DNA of 55,244 nucleotides from JBNKHG01 sp050290225 (GCA_050290225.1 JBNKHG010000097.1:1-55244), one strand, 5' to 3'. Numbered from the stretch's first letter, positions 43,387-52,369 are shown. A program made the numbers and translations. Notes: generated by a model not told the origin, from the letters alone.

Positions 43387-43662
43387 ATGTCGAAGTCAAA
43401 GCTGGATAGATTGAAACATCGTCTGGAGCAGCAGGCCCGGCGCATGAAGAAAGCCGAAAAGGAGCGGCCAACCCTGATTATGCAGACAGCCTATATCGGC
43501 ACCCTCGGTCTGCTATTTGTGTTGCCGGTCATCGCTGGCGCCTATCTTGGGCAATGGCTTGATAGTCTGGCGGAGGGGTACTCGACCCGATGGACAATAA
43601 GCCTGATTCTGGTGGGTGTGTTTGTTGGGGCGCTCAATGTCTACAGCTTTATAAAAGAGTAG
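43387..43662 (+). CDS. atpQ: AtpQ-like small membrane protein of N-ATPase operon
   Basis: A 91-residue protein with a basic N-terminus and two membrane helices (IGTLGLLFVLPVIAGAYLGQ and WTISLILVGVFVGALNVYSF). The GAYLGQWLD motif is that of the ATPase_gene1/AtpI-like family, called AtpQ in N-ATPase operons. It may help c-ring assembly or Mg2+ supply, as proposed for AtpI relatives. N-ATPase operons usually carry a second small gene, atpR, directly after; here the a subunit begins 4 nt later, so atpR is absent. Confidence 0.8.
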   Translation: MSKSKLDRLKHRLEQQARRMKKAEKERPTLIMQTAYIGTLGLLFVLPVIAGAYLGQWLDSLAEGYSTRWTISLILVGVFVGALNVYSFIKE

Positions 43663-43665
43663 CTT

Positions 43666-44364
43666 ATGGACAATGACAATGTATTTGCCAGCCCCCTGTT
43701 CGAACTGGGAGGTATCGTGGTTACCAATACGGTGGTAACAACATGGGTAATCATGGGGCTTATTTGGCTTTTCTCCTGGCTGCTTTCTCGTCGATTGTCC
43801 GTTGAACCTGGTCGGCTTCAAACCGCGGTTGAGGGGGTAATGTCTGCGATTGAGGGGGCTGTGGAATCAGTCGCGCCACAACACTATAAGCGTATCCTGC
43901 CGTTTATCGCCAGTCTTTGGATCTATCTGGTAATCGCTAACCTCAGCGGCCTGATACCCGGTGTGCATTCGCCAACACGAGATCTTTCCGCCACTTCCGC
44001 ACTGGCTGGTCTCGTATTCCTGTCCACACATTGGTTCGGTATACGTATTCAGGGATGGAGGAATTATTTGCGACATTATCTGATGCCAACCCCGATATTG
44101 TTACCGTTTCACCTGATCAGTGAGATTACGCGAACCATTGCGCTGGCAATAAGGCTTTTCGGCAATATCATGAGCCTTGAAATGGCCGCGCTTTTAATCC
44201 TGCTGGTAGCTGGATTTCTTGCGCCCGTGCCTATCCTGATGCTTCATATTATCGAGGCATTGGTGCAGGCCTACATTTTCGGCATGCTGTCACTCATTTA
44301 TGTCGCCGGTGGCATTCAATTGCAACAATCTCGACAAGAACGTCGACAAGAACGAGAAGAGTAA
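43666..44364 (+). CDS. atpB: N-type ATPase subunit a
   Basis: A 232-residue stator membrane subunit forming the ion half-channels. Essential Arg is in LAIRLFGNIMSLEMA, and five to six helices are visible, with EALVQAYIFGMLSLIYVAG at the end. The N-terminal helix and VAPQHYKRILPFIASLW resemble N-ATPase a subunits. Ends with an Arg/Glu tail (RQERRQEREE), followed after 3 nt by atpE. Confidence 0.92.
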   Translation: MDNDNVFASPLFELGGIVVTNTVVTTWVIMGLIWLFSWLLSRRLSVEPGRLQTAVEGVMSAIEGAVESVAPQHYKRILPFIASLWIYLVIANLSGLIPGVHSPTRDLSATSALAGLVFLSTHWFGIRIQGWRNYLRHYLMPTPILLPFHLISEITRTIALAIRLFGNIMSLEMAALLILLVAGFLAPVPILMLHIIEALVQAYIFGMLSLIYVAGGIQLQQSRQERRQEREE

Positions 44365-44367
44365 ATT

Positions 44368-44634
44368 ATGCCAGATCTATCCACATTCACACAGATATCC
44401 ACTGCCCTGTCGCTTATTGCTATCGCGTTAGGCGTAATGATGCCGGCAATCGCCATGGGGTGGGCGATCAGTAGTGCTTTGAACGCGTTGTCGCGACAAC
44501 CGGAAGCGGAACGCTCCATCATGCGCACACTGTTTATCGGATTGGCGATGATCGAATCATTGGCCATTTACGTTCTGGTGATTGTGCTCATCGTGCTATT
44601 TCGAAACCCGCTACTAGAATATCTTCTCAAATGA
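44368..44634 (+). CDS. atpE: N-type ATPase subunit c (rotor ring)
   Basis: An 88-residue hairpin of two membrane helices joined by the loop SRQPEAE. The ion-binding helix has IGLAMIESLAIYVLV, with Glu plus the Ser and Tyr that also occur in Na+-binding rings. In the first helix, PAIAMGWA has Met where Na+-type rings carry Gln or Glu, so one ligand is missing. N-ATPases were proposed as Na+ exporters from sequence, but the Burkholderia ring was shown to be H+-specific with 17 subunits. Ion choice here is open; the Met favours H+. Confidence 0.93.
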   Translation: MPDLSTFTQISTALSLIAIALGVMMPAIAMGWAISSALNALSRQPEAERSIMRTLFIGLAMIESLAIYVLVIVLIVLFRNPLLEYLLK

Positions 44635-44686
44635 CGCCGATTAGGCCATTTGTGTACAGTCGCCAAATAATACGGGGTAGGCCGCT

Positions 44687-45475
44687 TTGGAATTGAACTG
44701 GTCGACATTTGTTTTGGAGGTCGTTAATTTCCTGGTGTTGGTGTGGATACTCTGGCGCTTTTTATATACCCCGGTAATGGATCTGATTACACGCCGGAAA
44801 ACGGAAATAGAGAACAGCTTATTGGAAGCCAAAAACCTGCATACCAATGCAGTGGAGCTGCAAGAAAAATACAGCAATCGACTTAAAAGCTGGAATCAGG
44901 AGCGACAAAGAGCCTTCGAAGATCTCAAGCGAAAGATCGAAAATGAACGGATACAAAAAATGTCGGCGCTAAAAAATGCGTTGGCACAGGAGAGAGAGAA
45001 GGCAGAGTCAGCCGCGGCCAGTCAAAAAGTGTATGAACAGCGTAAGTTGGAAGAGGCTGCCATGATTCAGGGGGCGCGCTTCAGTACGCGCCTGCTGAAG
45101 CTGGCATCTGTCCCTGAATTGGAAGAGCGACTTATTCATCTGGTCATCGAGGAGATACGCCATTTAACCCCTGAAAGAAAAACGGAATTGCAACACAGCT
45201 TTGGCATGAAATCCAAGGTGATCGAAGTTCAAAGCGCGTTTCCCGTTTTGCCGAGCCTACGTGAAAAACTCGAACAATCCCTGCAGCCCATAAATCGGTC
45301 GAACCGGCCGCTGCAGTTTTCATTGGACGACAGCCTGATCGCTGGTGTTCGCATCACTATCGGTTCGTGGGTTCTGGCCACTAACTTGAAAGATGAACTC
45401 AGAGGATTTGTGGAGTTGGCGCATATTCAAGAGTGGATCGAATATGACAATGCGTTTGATAGATCAACAAGCTAA
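44687..45475 (+). CDS. atpF: N-type ATPase subunit b fused to a delta-like domain
   Basis: A 262-residue peripheral stalk protein. One N-terminal helix (LEVVNFLVLVWILWRFLYTP) is followed by a long coiled coil (to about 120), then a domain of about 140 residues ending DDSLIAGVRITIGSWVLATN, which resembles the end of the delta subunit. There is no separate delta gene, so fusion explains the operon content. TTG start (44687) with GGGG nine nt upstream; the 52-nt gap after atpE is the largest in the operon. It overlaps atpA by 32 nt. Confidence 0.85.
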   Translation: MELNWSTFVLEVVNFLVLVWILWRFLYTPVMDLITRRKTEIENSLLEAKNLHTNAVELQEKYSNRLKSWNQERQRAFEDLKRKIENERIQKMSALKNALAQEREKAESAAASQKVYEQRKLEEAAMIQGARFSTRLLKLASVPELEERLIHLVIEEIRHLTPERKTELQHSFGMKSKVIEVQSAFPVLPSLREKLEQSLQPINRSNRPLQFSLDDSLIAGVRITIGSWVLATNLKDELRGFVELAHIQEWIEYDNAFDRSTS

Positions 45476-46922
45476 TTGGATTGATCAATACCAACCTGGC
45501 TTACGCATTGAGGAACAGGGTGTTGTCGTGTCAGTGGGGGATGGCATTGTTTGGGTCGCGGGTTTGCCCTCGGCGGCCATGGATGAGGTTTTGGTATTCT
45601 CCGACGGTAGCCTGGCGATGGTGTTCGACCTGACGGAAGGACGAATTGGCGCCATTTTGCTGCACGATACTGAAAAGTTAACGGCGGGCACAACTGTTCA
45701 GCGTGCCAAACACCCCCTAAGCGTTCCGGTCGGCGACAGCCTGCTCGGGCGAACTCTCGATCCAATGGGAACGGTGCTTGATGGTGGTGAACCTCTGACG
45801 GGAACGGTATGGCAAGCACTGGAATCATCCTCGCCTGCTATTATCGCCAGAGACTTTGTCCACAAACCGCTTTATATGGGTTCCAAAATTATTGACACGA
45901 TGATTCCTGTTGGCATGGGGCAGCGTCAATTGATCATTGGTGACGACGGTCTTGGACGAAGCGCTATTGCTATTGATGCGGTCATCAACCAACGCGACCA
46001 AAACGTTTACTGCATTTATGTATTGATTGGTCAAAAAAGATCCGCAATTGTGAACACGATACACATCCTGCAGGAACACGGTGCCATGGATTACACAACC
46101 GTTGTGGTCGCAGAGGCAAGCTGCCTGCCCGGCCTGCAGCACCTGGCGCCATTCGCGGGCTGCGCTATTGCGGAGTTCTGGATGCGCCAGGGATGGGATG
46201 TGCTGGTCGTTTATGATGACCTGTCTTCGCACGCCAAGACTTACCGGGAGCTGTCGCTGTTACTTCGACGTCCTCCGGGGCGCGAGGCATTCCCGGGGGA
46301 TATATTTTCCATTCATGCCGGACTCCTGGAAAGGGCTACCTGCTTGAATGCCGCCAACGGAGGCGGCAGTATAACCGCACTCCCTATCGTTGAAACCAAT
46401 TTGGGTGAAATTGCGGCTTACATTCCCACTAACTTGATTTCCATCACCGATGGGCAGATCTACCTGGATCGCACCCTGTTTACCGGGGGTTTTAGGCCGG
46501 CTATCGATATCGCTCTCTCCGTATCCCGTATCGGGGGGCAGGCACAGCACCCGAATATAAAGGAGGAAGCTGGTCGCATGAAGCTCGACTATCTTCAGTT
46601 TCTGGAACTGGAGGTTTTCAGCCGATTCGGGGCCCGCCTGGAAGCGTCAATGGAGGCGTCCATTCAGCGTGGCCGCCTGTTACGTGAAATCTTAAAGCAG
46701 GATCGCCTTTCACCGCTCCCCGCAAAGTTTCAGTTGGCTTGGATGGTGGCTTTTAATGATGGGCATTTCGACGGCAAAACGCTTGATGATGTTCCCCAAC
46801 TGCTCTCCTTGCTACAAAAGTCCTTGGCGGATAGTCATTTAAGTCTCGATAGCCATCGAGAACAATGGAGTGGGGCGGTCAGCGACTGGTTTTCCGAGAT
46901 GCCAGGGGCTGATCTCTCATGA
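45444..46922 (+). CDS. atpA: N-type ATPase subunit alpha with altered P-loop
   Basis: A 492-residue non-catalytic subunit. The ATG at 45444 lies inside the end of atpF, with GAGTGG upstream. The arginine finger region ALSVSRIGGQAQ and RRPPGREAFPGDIF are intact, so it can still complete the catalytic sites on beta. Its own P-loop, normally GDRQTGKTA, is GDDGLGRSA: the invariant Lys is Arg and the preceding residues differ. Nucleotide binding at the non-catalytic sites should be weak. Known F1 mutants without these sites become locked by MgADP. The gene ends with ATGA overlap to gamma. Confidence 0.93.
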   Translation: MTMRLIDQQANWIDQYQPGLRIEEQGVVVSVGDGIVWVAGLPSAAMDEVLVFSDGSLAMVFDLTEGRIGAILLHDTEKLTAGTTVQRAKHPLSVPVGDSLLGRTLDPMGTVLDGGEPLTGTVWQALESSSPAIIARDFVHKPLYMGSKIIDTMIPVGMGQRQLIIGDDGLGRSAIAIDAVINQRDQNVYCIYVLIGQKRSAIVNTIHILQEHGAMDYTTVVVAEASCLPGLQHLAPFAGCAIAEFWMRQGWDVLVVYDDLSSHAKTYRELSLLLRRPPGREAFPGDIFSIHAGLLERATCLNAANGGGSITALPIVETNLGEIAAYIPTNLISITDGQIYLDRTLFTGGFRPAIDIALSVSRIGGQAQHPNIKEEAGRMKLDYLQFLELEVFSRFGARLEASMEASIQRGRLLREILKQDRLSPLPAKFQLAWMVAFNDGHFDGKTLDDVPQLLSLLQKSLADSHLSLDSHREQWSGAVSDWFSEMPGADLS

Positions 46923-47761
46923 CACGAAAGCGCAACCTGGATCGTCATCGACATAGCCTGTCTGAGATTAGAAATATCATGAATTCCATGAAAACGCTTT
47001 CTTATCTGGAAGCGAGAAAGTTAAGTACCTTTATGGTGGCGCAGCACGAAGCGGTGAAAGCCATTAATGATGTGGCGCAGGATTTTCTCGGCTGTTTCCC
47101 CTCAGTTCTGCCAGAAATAGTGGAGACAGCATCAGTCTATCTCGTCATCGGGTCGGAACGGGGGTTTTGCGGTGACTTCAACCATTCATTGTTAAGTCAG
47201 TTGAGAATTGAATTGCAGCATAATGCTTCTGACAAGGTTACGATAATAGCTGTGGGCCACAAGTTAAACATGCTGCTTGAAACAGAAAGGCTCTCCGCGA
47301 CAATGATTGATGGCATCAGCATTGTGGAAGAAACGGAATCACTGCTTTCCAGAATCGTTGATGTGCTGTCCAGCCTTCAAAAAAATCAAGACCAACTCAC
47401 GCTTTACTGCCTTTATAATGACGAGAAAGTGGGCATCGTAAAGAAGAAGCTCCTTCCACCCTTTCAGGATCTATTGCATAGGAAAACGGATTTTCCAAAC
47501 CCTCCGCTGCTTAACCTGTCGCCTGAGTTGATGTTGACGGAATTGGCGGACCACTATCTCTTCGCGGCTCTTCACGAAATGGTGTATAGCTCCCTGATGT
47601 CTGAAAATAGTTATCGCATGCGGCATCTCGAAGGGGTGGTAAAGCACCTTGATGAGGAATCTGAAAAGCTAAAGCGCCAATACAATGCCGTACGCCAGGA
47701 AGAAATCATTGAAGAGATAGAGGTGATCCTGCTCAACGCCGTCAAAATGCGAGAGATATAG
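46919..47761 (+). CDS. atpG: N-type ATPase subunit gamma
   Basis: A 280-residue central rotor shaft. The N-terminal coiled coil is LSEIRNIMNSMKTLSYLEARKL, the middle has YLVIGSERGFCGDFN (compare GLCGxxN in F-ATPases), and the C-terminal coiled coil ends RQEEIIEEIEVILLNA. The divergence from standard gamma is normal for N-ATPases. Start overlaps alpha by 4 nt. It is the last gene; no terminator is obvious behind it. Confidence 0.9.
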   Translation: MTRKRNLDRHRHSLSEIRNIMNSMKTLSYLEARKLSTFMVAQHEAVKAINDVAQDFLGCFPSVLPEIVETASVYLVIGSERGFCGDFNHSLLSQLRIELQHNASDKVTIIAVGHKLNMLLETERLSATMIDGISIVEETESLLSRIVDVLSSLQKNQDQLTLYCLYNDEKVGIVKKKLLPPFQDLLHRKTDFPNPPLLNLSPELMLTELADHYLFAALHEMVYSSLMSENSYRMRHLEGVVKHLDEESEKLKRQYNAVRQEEIIEEIEVILLNAVKMREI

Positions 47762-48019
47762 CCAATAATAACGCAATTCGCCGACGGGTGATCGGTAATG
47801 CAATCTGAATGCTTGTTGTGGTTTATATTGGCACCGTTGCGGGCTTTAGCGCCGAGTAACTGAACCACCTCCTCGGCGTGGTCGGGCGGAAGCAGCTCCA
47901 TGGCTGTCCGCATCTTGACCACTTCTCACATCGGGTATGACGCCATTACCAGGTATCGATGCAGAAGCGTTTTTTACCATCGCGTTTGCCGGGGGCAGGG
48001 GGTGGGTGGAAGTTCCAGC

Positions 48020-48289
48020 GAAGAATAGGAAGCCGTTAAAAGAGTAGGTGGTGGTCTGGTAACGCCTGATCTGACGGTTGTGGTCGGCCCGATCGTTTAT
48101 GGCGGAACACCGTTGGTCACCGAAAGCGAAATGGTCGCCAAGCAGGACTTTGTCGCCCAGGGCTCACCCATGAAGCGCTTGGGCTCCCCCGTGGAAATGG
48201 TTAACGCCATGTTATTGATTATCGACCCGGCCAACAGCTACATGACGGGTCAAGCCATCGCCGTGGATGGCGGTGTTTCCGCAATTTAA
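48020..48289 (+). pseudogene. C-terminal remnant of a short-chain dehydrogenase
   Basis: About 60-70 residues (QGSPMKRLGSPVEMVNAMLLI, then SYMTGQAIAVDGGVSAI) match the end of SDR proteins. The Rossmann glycine motif and catalytic Tyr-Lys are missing. The preceding 47762-48020 shows no gene. It may have been paired with the oxidoreductase gene that starts 17 bp later. Confidence 0.7.
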
Positions 48290-48306
48290 TCGAACAAGGT
48301 TTGACT

Positions 48307-49281
48307 ATGAAAGCAGTCGTCTGTGAGGATTTTGCGCCCCTGGATCAACTCTGCGTCAAAAACGTAACAGCCCCTGAAGCCGCTCCCGGTATGGTCGTGG
48401 TGGATGTCGCCGCCGCGGGCGTGAATTACCCGGACGGATTGATCGTGCAGGGACTCTATCAGAGCAAACCGCCCTTGCCGTTTGTTCCCGGAACCGAAGT
48501 GGCCGGCACCGTGGCGGCCGTTGGCGACGGGGTAACCCGGTTCAAACCCGGTGACCGGGTGTTGGGCTATTGCCTGATCGGTGGCTTTGCAGAACAGGTG
48601 GCGATCCCTGCGCAGATGCTGCTTGCGCTGCCAGACGGTATTCCGCTGGAAGAGGCCGCTGGATTGCAAACGGCTCACGCCACGGCCCACCACGCCTTAA
48701 AACAACGCGCCAATCTGCAACCGGGCGAAACCCTGGTGATAACCGGTGCTGCCGGTGGTACTGGTTTGGCGGCGATACAGATCGGCAAAGCCATGGGTGC
48801 CAGGGTCATTGCCGTTTGCTCCTCCGATGAAAAACTGGCCGTCGCTGAGGCCAATGGTGCCGATGTGCTGATCAACTACAGCAGCGAAGACCTCAAAACC
48901 GCACTTAAGGCCGCCACCGATGGGCGAGGTGTGGATGTAGCCTATGACACGGTGGGAGGAGACGCTTTTGACCCCCTGTCCCGGTGTATGGGCTGGAACG
49001 GAAGGCTGCTGGTGATCGGGTTTGCCTCCGGACGGATTCCACAACTCCCGGTCAACCTGGCGCTTGTCAAAGGTTACTCCCTGGTGGGCGTATTCTGGGG
49101 CACCTTTACCCAGAAGCAGCCCCACGATTTTGCCGCCAATATGCAAGAGCTGCTGCAATGGTACCTGGATGGAAAAGTCAAAGTGGTCATCGATCAGATA
49201 TTTCCCCTGCACGACACCGTTGCCGCACTCAACAAGGTGATGAATCGTCAGGTGGTGGGCAAAGTGATCGTAAAACCCTAG
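48307..49281 (+). CDS. NADPH:quinone oxidoreductase-like protein (MDR superfamily)
   Basis: A 324-residue zinc-free medium-chain reductase. The N-terminal catalytic domain has AAGVNYPDGLIVQGLYQSKP and PFVPGTEVAGTVAAVGDGV. The nucleotide domain has LVITGAAGGTGLAAIQIGKAMG and VDVAYDTVGGDAF. The zinc-binding Cys residues of alcohol dehydrogenases are absent, as in quinone reductases. ATG at 48307 with AAGG upstream. It is probably a soluble NADPH-dependent reductase; the substrate is uncertain. Confidence 0.88.
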   Translation: MKAVVCEDFAPLDQLCVKNVTAPEAAPGMVVVDVAAAGVNYPDGLIVQGLYQSKPPLPFVPGTEVAGTVAAVGDGVTRFKPGDRVLGYCLIGGFAEQVAIPAQMLLALPDGIPLEEAAGLQTAHATAHHALKQRANLQPGETLVITGAAGGTGLAAIQIGKAMGARVIAVCSSDEKLAVAEANGADVLINYSSEDLKTALKAATDGRGVDVAYDTVGGDAFDPLSRCMGWNGRLLVIGFASGRIPQLPVNLALVKGYSLVGVFWGTFTQKQPHDFAANMQELLQWYLDGKVKVVIDQIFPLHDTVAALNKVMNRQVVGKVIVKP

Positions 49282-49331
49282 GCCTCTGTTATTGCCTGTT
49301 TTTCCTCTCCCATTAAAAAACCTAAAAAAAA

Positions 49332-49360
49332 AGGTGGCTTGCAAGCCACCTCTTTTTTTT
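49332..49360. terminator. Intrinsic terminator after oxidoreductase gene
   Basis: A perfect 20-bp palindrome (AGGTGGCTTG and its complement) between an A tract and nine Ts. It serves the + strand gene and could stop the minus-strand remnant. Confidence 0.92.
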
Positions 49361-49386
49361 TGGTTGAGATACCAGGAGGTCTGTCG

Positions 49387-49690
49387 TTATTCGATGTTGT
49401 AAGTCAGCGCTATGCCGTAGGTGCGCGGCATACCAACTAAGCGACGTTCTCCGAAACCGGCGGGGACGCGAATTTCAGTGGAATGCTGCACCTGGGGCGG
49501 CCACTGTGTTTTTGGCGCCGTGAAGGTTCAGCAGGATATCGAGGTTGTTGGTTACGGCAACGTCCCGCAGGGCGCGGGCGCCATACTCTTTCTGTAAGCC
49601 CGTGGTGGTGTTGTTCAGTTCGTTTTTGCTCTCTTGCCGATCGCTATATGCAGTTTCCTGTATCACCCGGGTCCATTTCAATACCACCTT
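49387..49690 (-). pseudogene. C-terminal remnant of a TonB-dependent receptor
   Basis: The minus strand ends with EIRVPAGFGERRLVGMPRTYG and then IALTYNIE-stop, like the last strands of a receptor barrel. Just upstream another frame reads YGARALRDVAVTNNLDILLN, also receptor-like, and stops at 49475; one frameshift near 49480 would join them. The rest of the roughly 700-900-residue protein is missing. Confidence 0.6.
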
Positions 49691-50420
49691 CTCTGTTACC
49701 GCACTGGGCTGGCAGGGTTAATTTCAGGTTTCCCAACGATAGTGAAGAAACAATTCGAAATTCCACTGGAATCACTTTGGCGGCGTTAATGCCGGCAGGC
49801 CGGATGCGCGGCTGATCACTTTCTGCCACCCCTGCGCTTAAAAACACGGGCCTGGACTTGGGGTGGTTCGAAAGTCTTTTAAATAATTAACAATTTTCTG
49901 TTGGGTATCGCTGTAATACCGCCCTTGAATATTATGAACAAAATAGCGTTAATGCAAATTAAACCCAAAAGTTGCATATTCTATACCTTGAGACTTTCCT
50001 TGGTTACATTGCGATTGGAAGTTTGGGGGAAAAGGGTATTCTCCCTGTTGAATTCGGTTTAATCGGAATGAACGGTTAAGCTTGCGAACCACGGCTCTGC
50101 TAATTAAACGGTTGGTCTGTAGTCGCTCAGACTGACATTCCAAGTTGGAAGAGCTTGACCAAATCTGGCAGTTCGCTGAGCGCCGTTAGTCCATTGGGTA
50201 CTTTCTAACTTAAATGGGGGAGAAATCCCCCATATCTCAACTGACCGCTTTGGGTTAATTTGCCGACTGTTTTATGAACAGTGTAGCCAAGCAAGCCTGT
50301 AACAACGTTAGACGAATGCTGCCGTATGAGTAACAGGTCTCTTATAGGGTGTTGTTGAATCACAACGCCCGAGCAGCTTTCACAGAATGCTTTTGGCCTG
50401 TGATGGGAGGATAGGGGCCG
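49691..50420. other. Non-coding stretch, no gene seen
   Basis: Over 700 bp of lower GC without any frame I can support on either strand. It contains the region upstream of the truncated receptor. I saw no tRNA, known RNA or clear repeat in it. Confidence 0.4.
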
Positions 50421-50825
50421 TCATACCAAACGACGCAATTTAGCCGCACCGTAGGGAGCCAACAACGACACCAGCAACACCAACACCATCAAGTTGCCCT
50501 TCAGGATATTGAACTCCTGGAACAGTGTTTGCCACGACTTGCCTATGACGTAATGGCCAACGATAAGTTCAAACAGCAGTGTCATAAGCACCCACTGCAT
50601 CCCCAGCAGCACATAGGTGCTGACGGCATGCTTACCTAAAAAGGGGATAGACACATAGGTGATGGTGAAAACCACAAGGCAAAGCACAATACCGCTTGCG
50701 GGCAGGGCCACAGCCTGCCCGAGATGCGGCACGAGGAGTTTTTCCCGGACAAGGCCGTTGGCAATGGCACAGGCAGCAATAACACCCCAGACAGTGACCG
50801 CCTTGATGGCCAGGAGCAGGGTCAC
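50421..50825 (-). CDS. Small four-helix membrane protein, unknown
   Basis: 134 residues with four probable membrane helices (LLLAIKAVTVWGVIAACAI, GIVLCLVVFTITYVSI, YVLLGMQWVLMTLLFELIV, LMVLVLLVSLLAPYGAAK) and a short basic end. I do not recognise a family. The GTG start overlaps the TGA of the upstream 84-codon frame (GTGA), a translational coupling arrangement. The frame is open much further upstream, but that part is antisense-like and lacks hydrophobic segments. Confidence 0.6.
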   Translation of the reverse strand: MTLLLAIKAVTVWGVIAACAIANGLVREKLLVPHLGQAVALPASGIVLCLVVFTITYVSIPFLGKHAVSTYVLLGMQWVLMTLLFELIVGHYVIGKSWQTLFQEFNILKGNLMVLVLLVSLLAPYGAAKLRRLV

Positions 50826-51076
50826 GGGTTGCTGTTGGCCCCGTGGAGCGGGAGTGCGGCAGGGTCGCTGTCCGGGCAGGTGATGGGGTGTGTGCCGGTG
50901 GTGGGCAACGGCAAGCGTACGAGCGTGGCCGGCGCTGTCACTGCTCCATCGTTGAGCCCCCGACCCGCTCCGCCGAGCACCTGCCAGTAGGCCTCCCAGA
51001 AGGGCAGGGCCACGGACTGAGCCAAAAGTGCACAGCGGTAGGATTCGAATAGCCATTTCGTAGGGTCAAACAACAT
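50822..51076 (-). CDS. Small protein coupled to membrane gene, unknown
   Basis: 84 residues: MLFDPTKWLFESYRCALLAQ leads a helical, aromatic-rich N-terminal half. A Pro/Thr-rich second half (LPLPTTGTHPITCPDSDPA) follows. GGAG lies 9 nt before the ATG. The stop overlaps the next GTG start. No family resemblance seen; the N-terminal half could be an amphipathic helix. Confidence 0.5.
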   Translation of the reverse strand: MLFDPTKWLFESYRCALLAQSVALPFWEAYWQVLGGAGRGLNDGAVTAPATLVRLPLPTTGTHPITCPDSDPAALPLHGANSNP

Positions 51077-51111
51077 GGGGCGGCGCTCCTGGTGGTTGTG
51101 TTCAAATTTTC

Positions 51112-51405
51112 TCAGTAAAGCAGACGATGCGTGATTTGCAAGTGGGTCAACAAATCCCGCCAGCGAAGCACTGAAGGTTGCAGGGTCCACCAAGACAGGA
51201 AGGCCACTCGCGATCCCGAATTGGTACGGTACGGAATGGTACATGTATTGGGTGGGGCGTCCTCAATCGTTGGGTCGTGACGAAAGAGGGTGTTTTTTTG
51301 CTGCTGTTCCTTCAACGGGGGCCACCACGAGGGGGACAACGCAATCGCTAAGAGCTGCAGACAGCCCAAAACGTCGGCATAGTCTTGAGCGTAGTCGGGG
51401 TTCAT
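51112..51405 (-). CDS. Possible small gene upstream of the coupled pair
   Basis: A 97-codon frame (MNPDYAQDYADVLGCLQLLA, later SWWTLQPSVLRWRDLLTHLQ) ends 35 bp before the 84-residue gene. It has no ribosome site, and an upstream TTG (51450) is an alternative start. It may be the first gene of a three-gene unit or may not be expressed. Confidence 0.3.
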   Translation of the reverse strand: MNPDYAQDYADVLGCLQLLAIALSPSWWPPLKEQQQKNTLFRHDPTIEDAPPNTCTIPYRTNSGSRVAFLSWWTLQPSVLRWRDLLTHLQITHRLLY

Positions 51406-51745
51406 TTGGGGGAAATGAGCAGTTGAGGCCTCAGGGCCGGACACGGACAAGGCTGAGCGGGTATAATTGTGCTGGCACAGGAGATGTGTTTGCCCCCTGG
51501 ATGAGCGCGGTTATCGTGTTGAGCGGAAGGTGTTTTGTGCCCATTCATTTGGATCGTGTGCTGTGGGTAGTGTTGGACGTGGTGGCCAACGGGTTCTTGT
51601 TGGCTGCCAACAGGAAAACCAGGGGGCCAGAGGGTCGGATTGATGCTGAATTGTCCCGCCTGTGCTCCACGCCGAGTGCAGGACAACAACGCGACCGTTC
51701 GGGGTTTCAACACCTAATGCTTGATCGCCCTGAATTGGAGGTGAT
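51406..51745. other. GC-rich stretch with no supported gene
   Basis: Frames are open on both strands because of composition, but none has a ribosome site or recognisable protein. It precedes the NAD(P)-binding gene and should contain its promoter. Confidence 0.35.
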
Positions 51746-52369
51746 ATGAAGATTGCCATTTTGGGTGCGTCCCAGGGCATAGGGTTTCAGTTATTACAAC
51801 TGGCATTGGCGGGCGGTCATGAGGTGACCGCACTGTTAAGACAGCCGAGCAAGCTGAAACTAGCTGATGAAAACGTGCAGGTGATCCAAGGTGATATCCG
51901 TGATGCCGCCGCCGTGGCCGCAGCCACCGCGGGTCAAGCCGGGGTCTGTGTGACCATCGGCATACCGCCGACCTTCAAACCGGTCGAGGTATTTTCCGCG
52001 GGTATTAAAAACGTACTCGCCAGCCTCGAAAAGGGGCAAAAGCTGATCGTGGTGACGGGGATTGGCGCCGGGGATAGCCAGGGACACGGTGGTTTTCTCT
52101 ATGACCGGGTGATCAATCCGCTGCTGTTAAAATCCATTTACCGCGATAAAAACCGGGAGGAAGCGCTTATCAAAGCCAGTGATGCCGATTGGTTGATCGT
52201 GCGTCCCGGTTTTCTGACCAACGGGCCGAGAACCGGTAAATACCGGATAATCGACAAACTGAATGGCATTACCGCCGGAAAGATCTCACGGGCCGATGTG
52301 GCGGATTTCATGCTAAAGCAGTTGGAGGCGCCGACGCATTTTGGGAAAACGCCACTGTTGACCTACTGA
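51746..52369 (+). CDS. NAD(P)-binding (atypical SDR, NmrA-like) protein
   Basis: A 207-residue Rossmann-fold protein: the N-terminal nucleotide motif is MKIAILGASQGIGFQLLQLA, and QVIQGDIRDAAAV and KLIVVTGIGAGDSQG follow. Motif DADWLIVRPGFLTNGP is typical of atypical short-chain dehydrogenases that lack the Tyr-Lys pair (NAD(P)H-binding, PF13460-like). GGAGGTGAT precedes the ATG. Role unknown; relatives act as redox sensors or small reductases. Confidence 0.85.
   Translation: MKIAILGASQGIGFQLLQLALAGGHEVTALLRQPSKLKLADENVQVIQGDIRDAAAVAAATAGQAGVCVTIGIPPTFKPVEVFSAGIKNVLASLEKGQKLIVVTGIGAGDSQGHGGFLYDRVINPLLLKSIYRDKNREEALIKASDADWLIVRPGFLTNGPRTGKYRIIDKLNGITAGKISRADVADFMLKQLEAPTHFGKTPLLTY

Noticed and set aside
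51243..51749. 168-codon + frame before the NAD(P)-binding gene
   Set aside because: Arg/Gly-rich, no ribosome site, overlaps a more protein-like minus frame; not supported.
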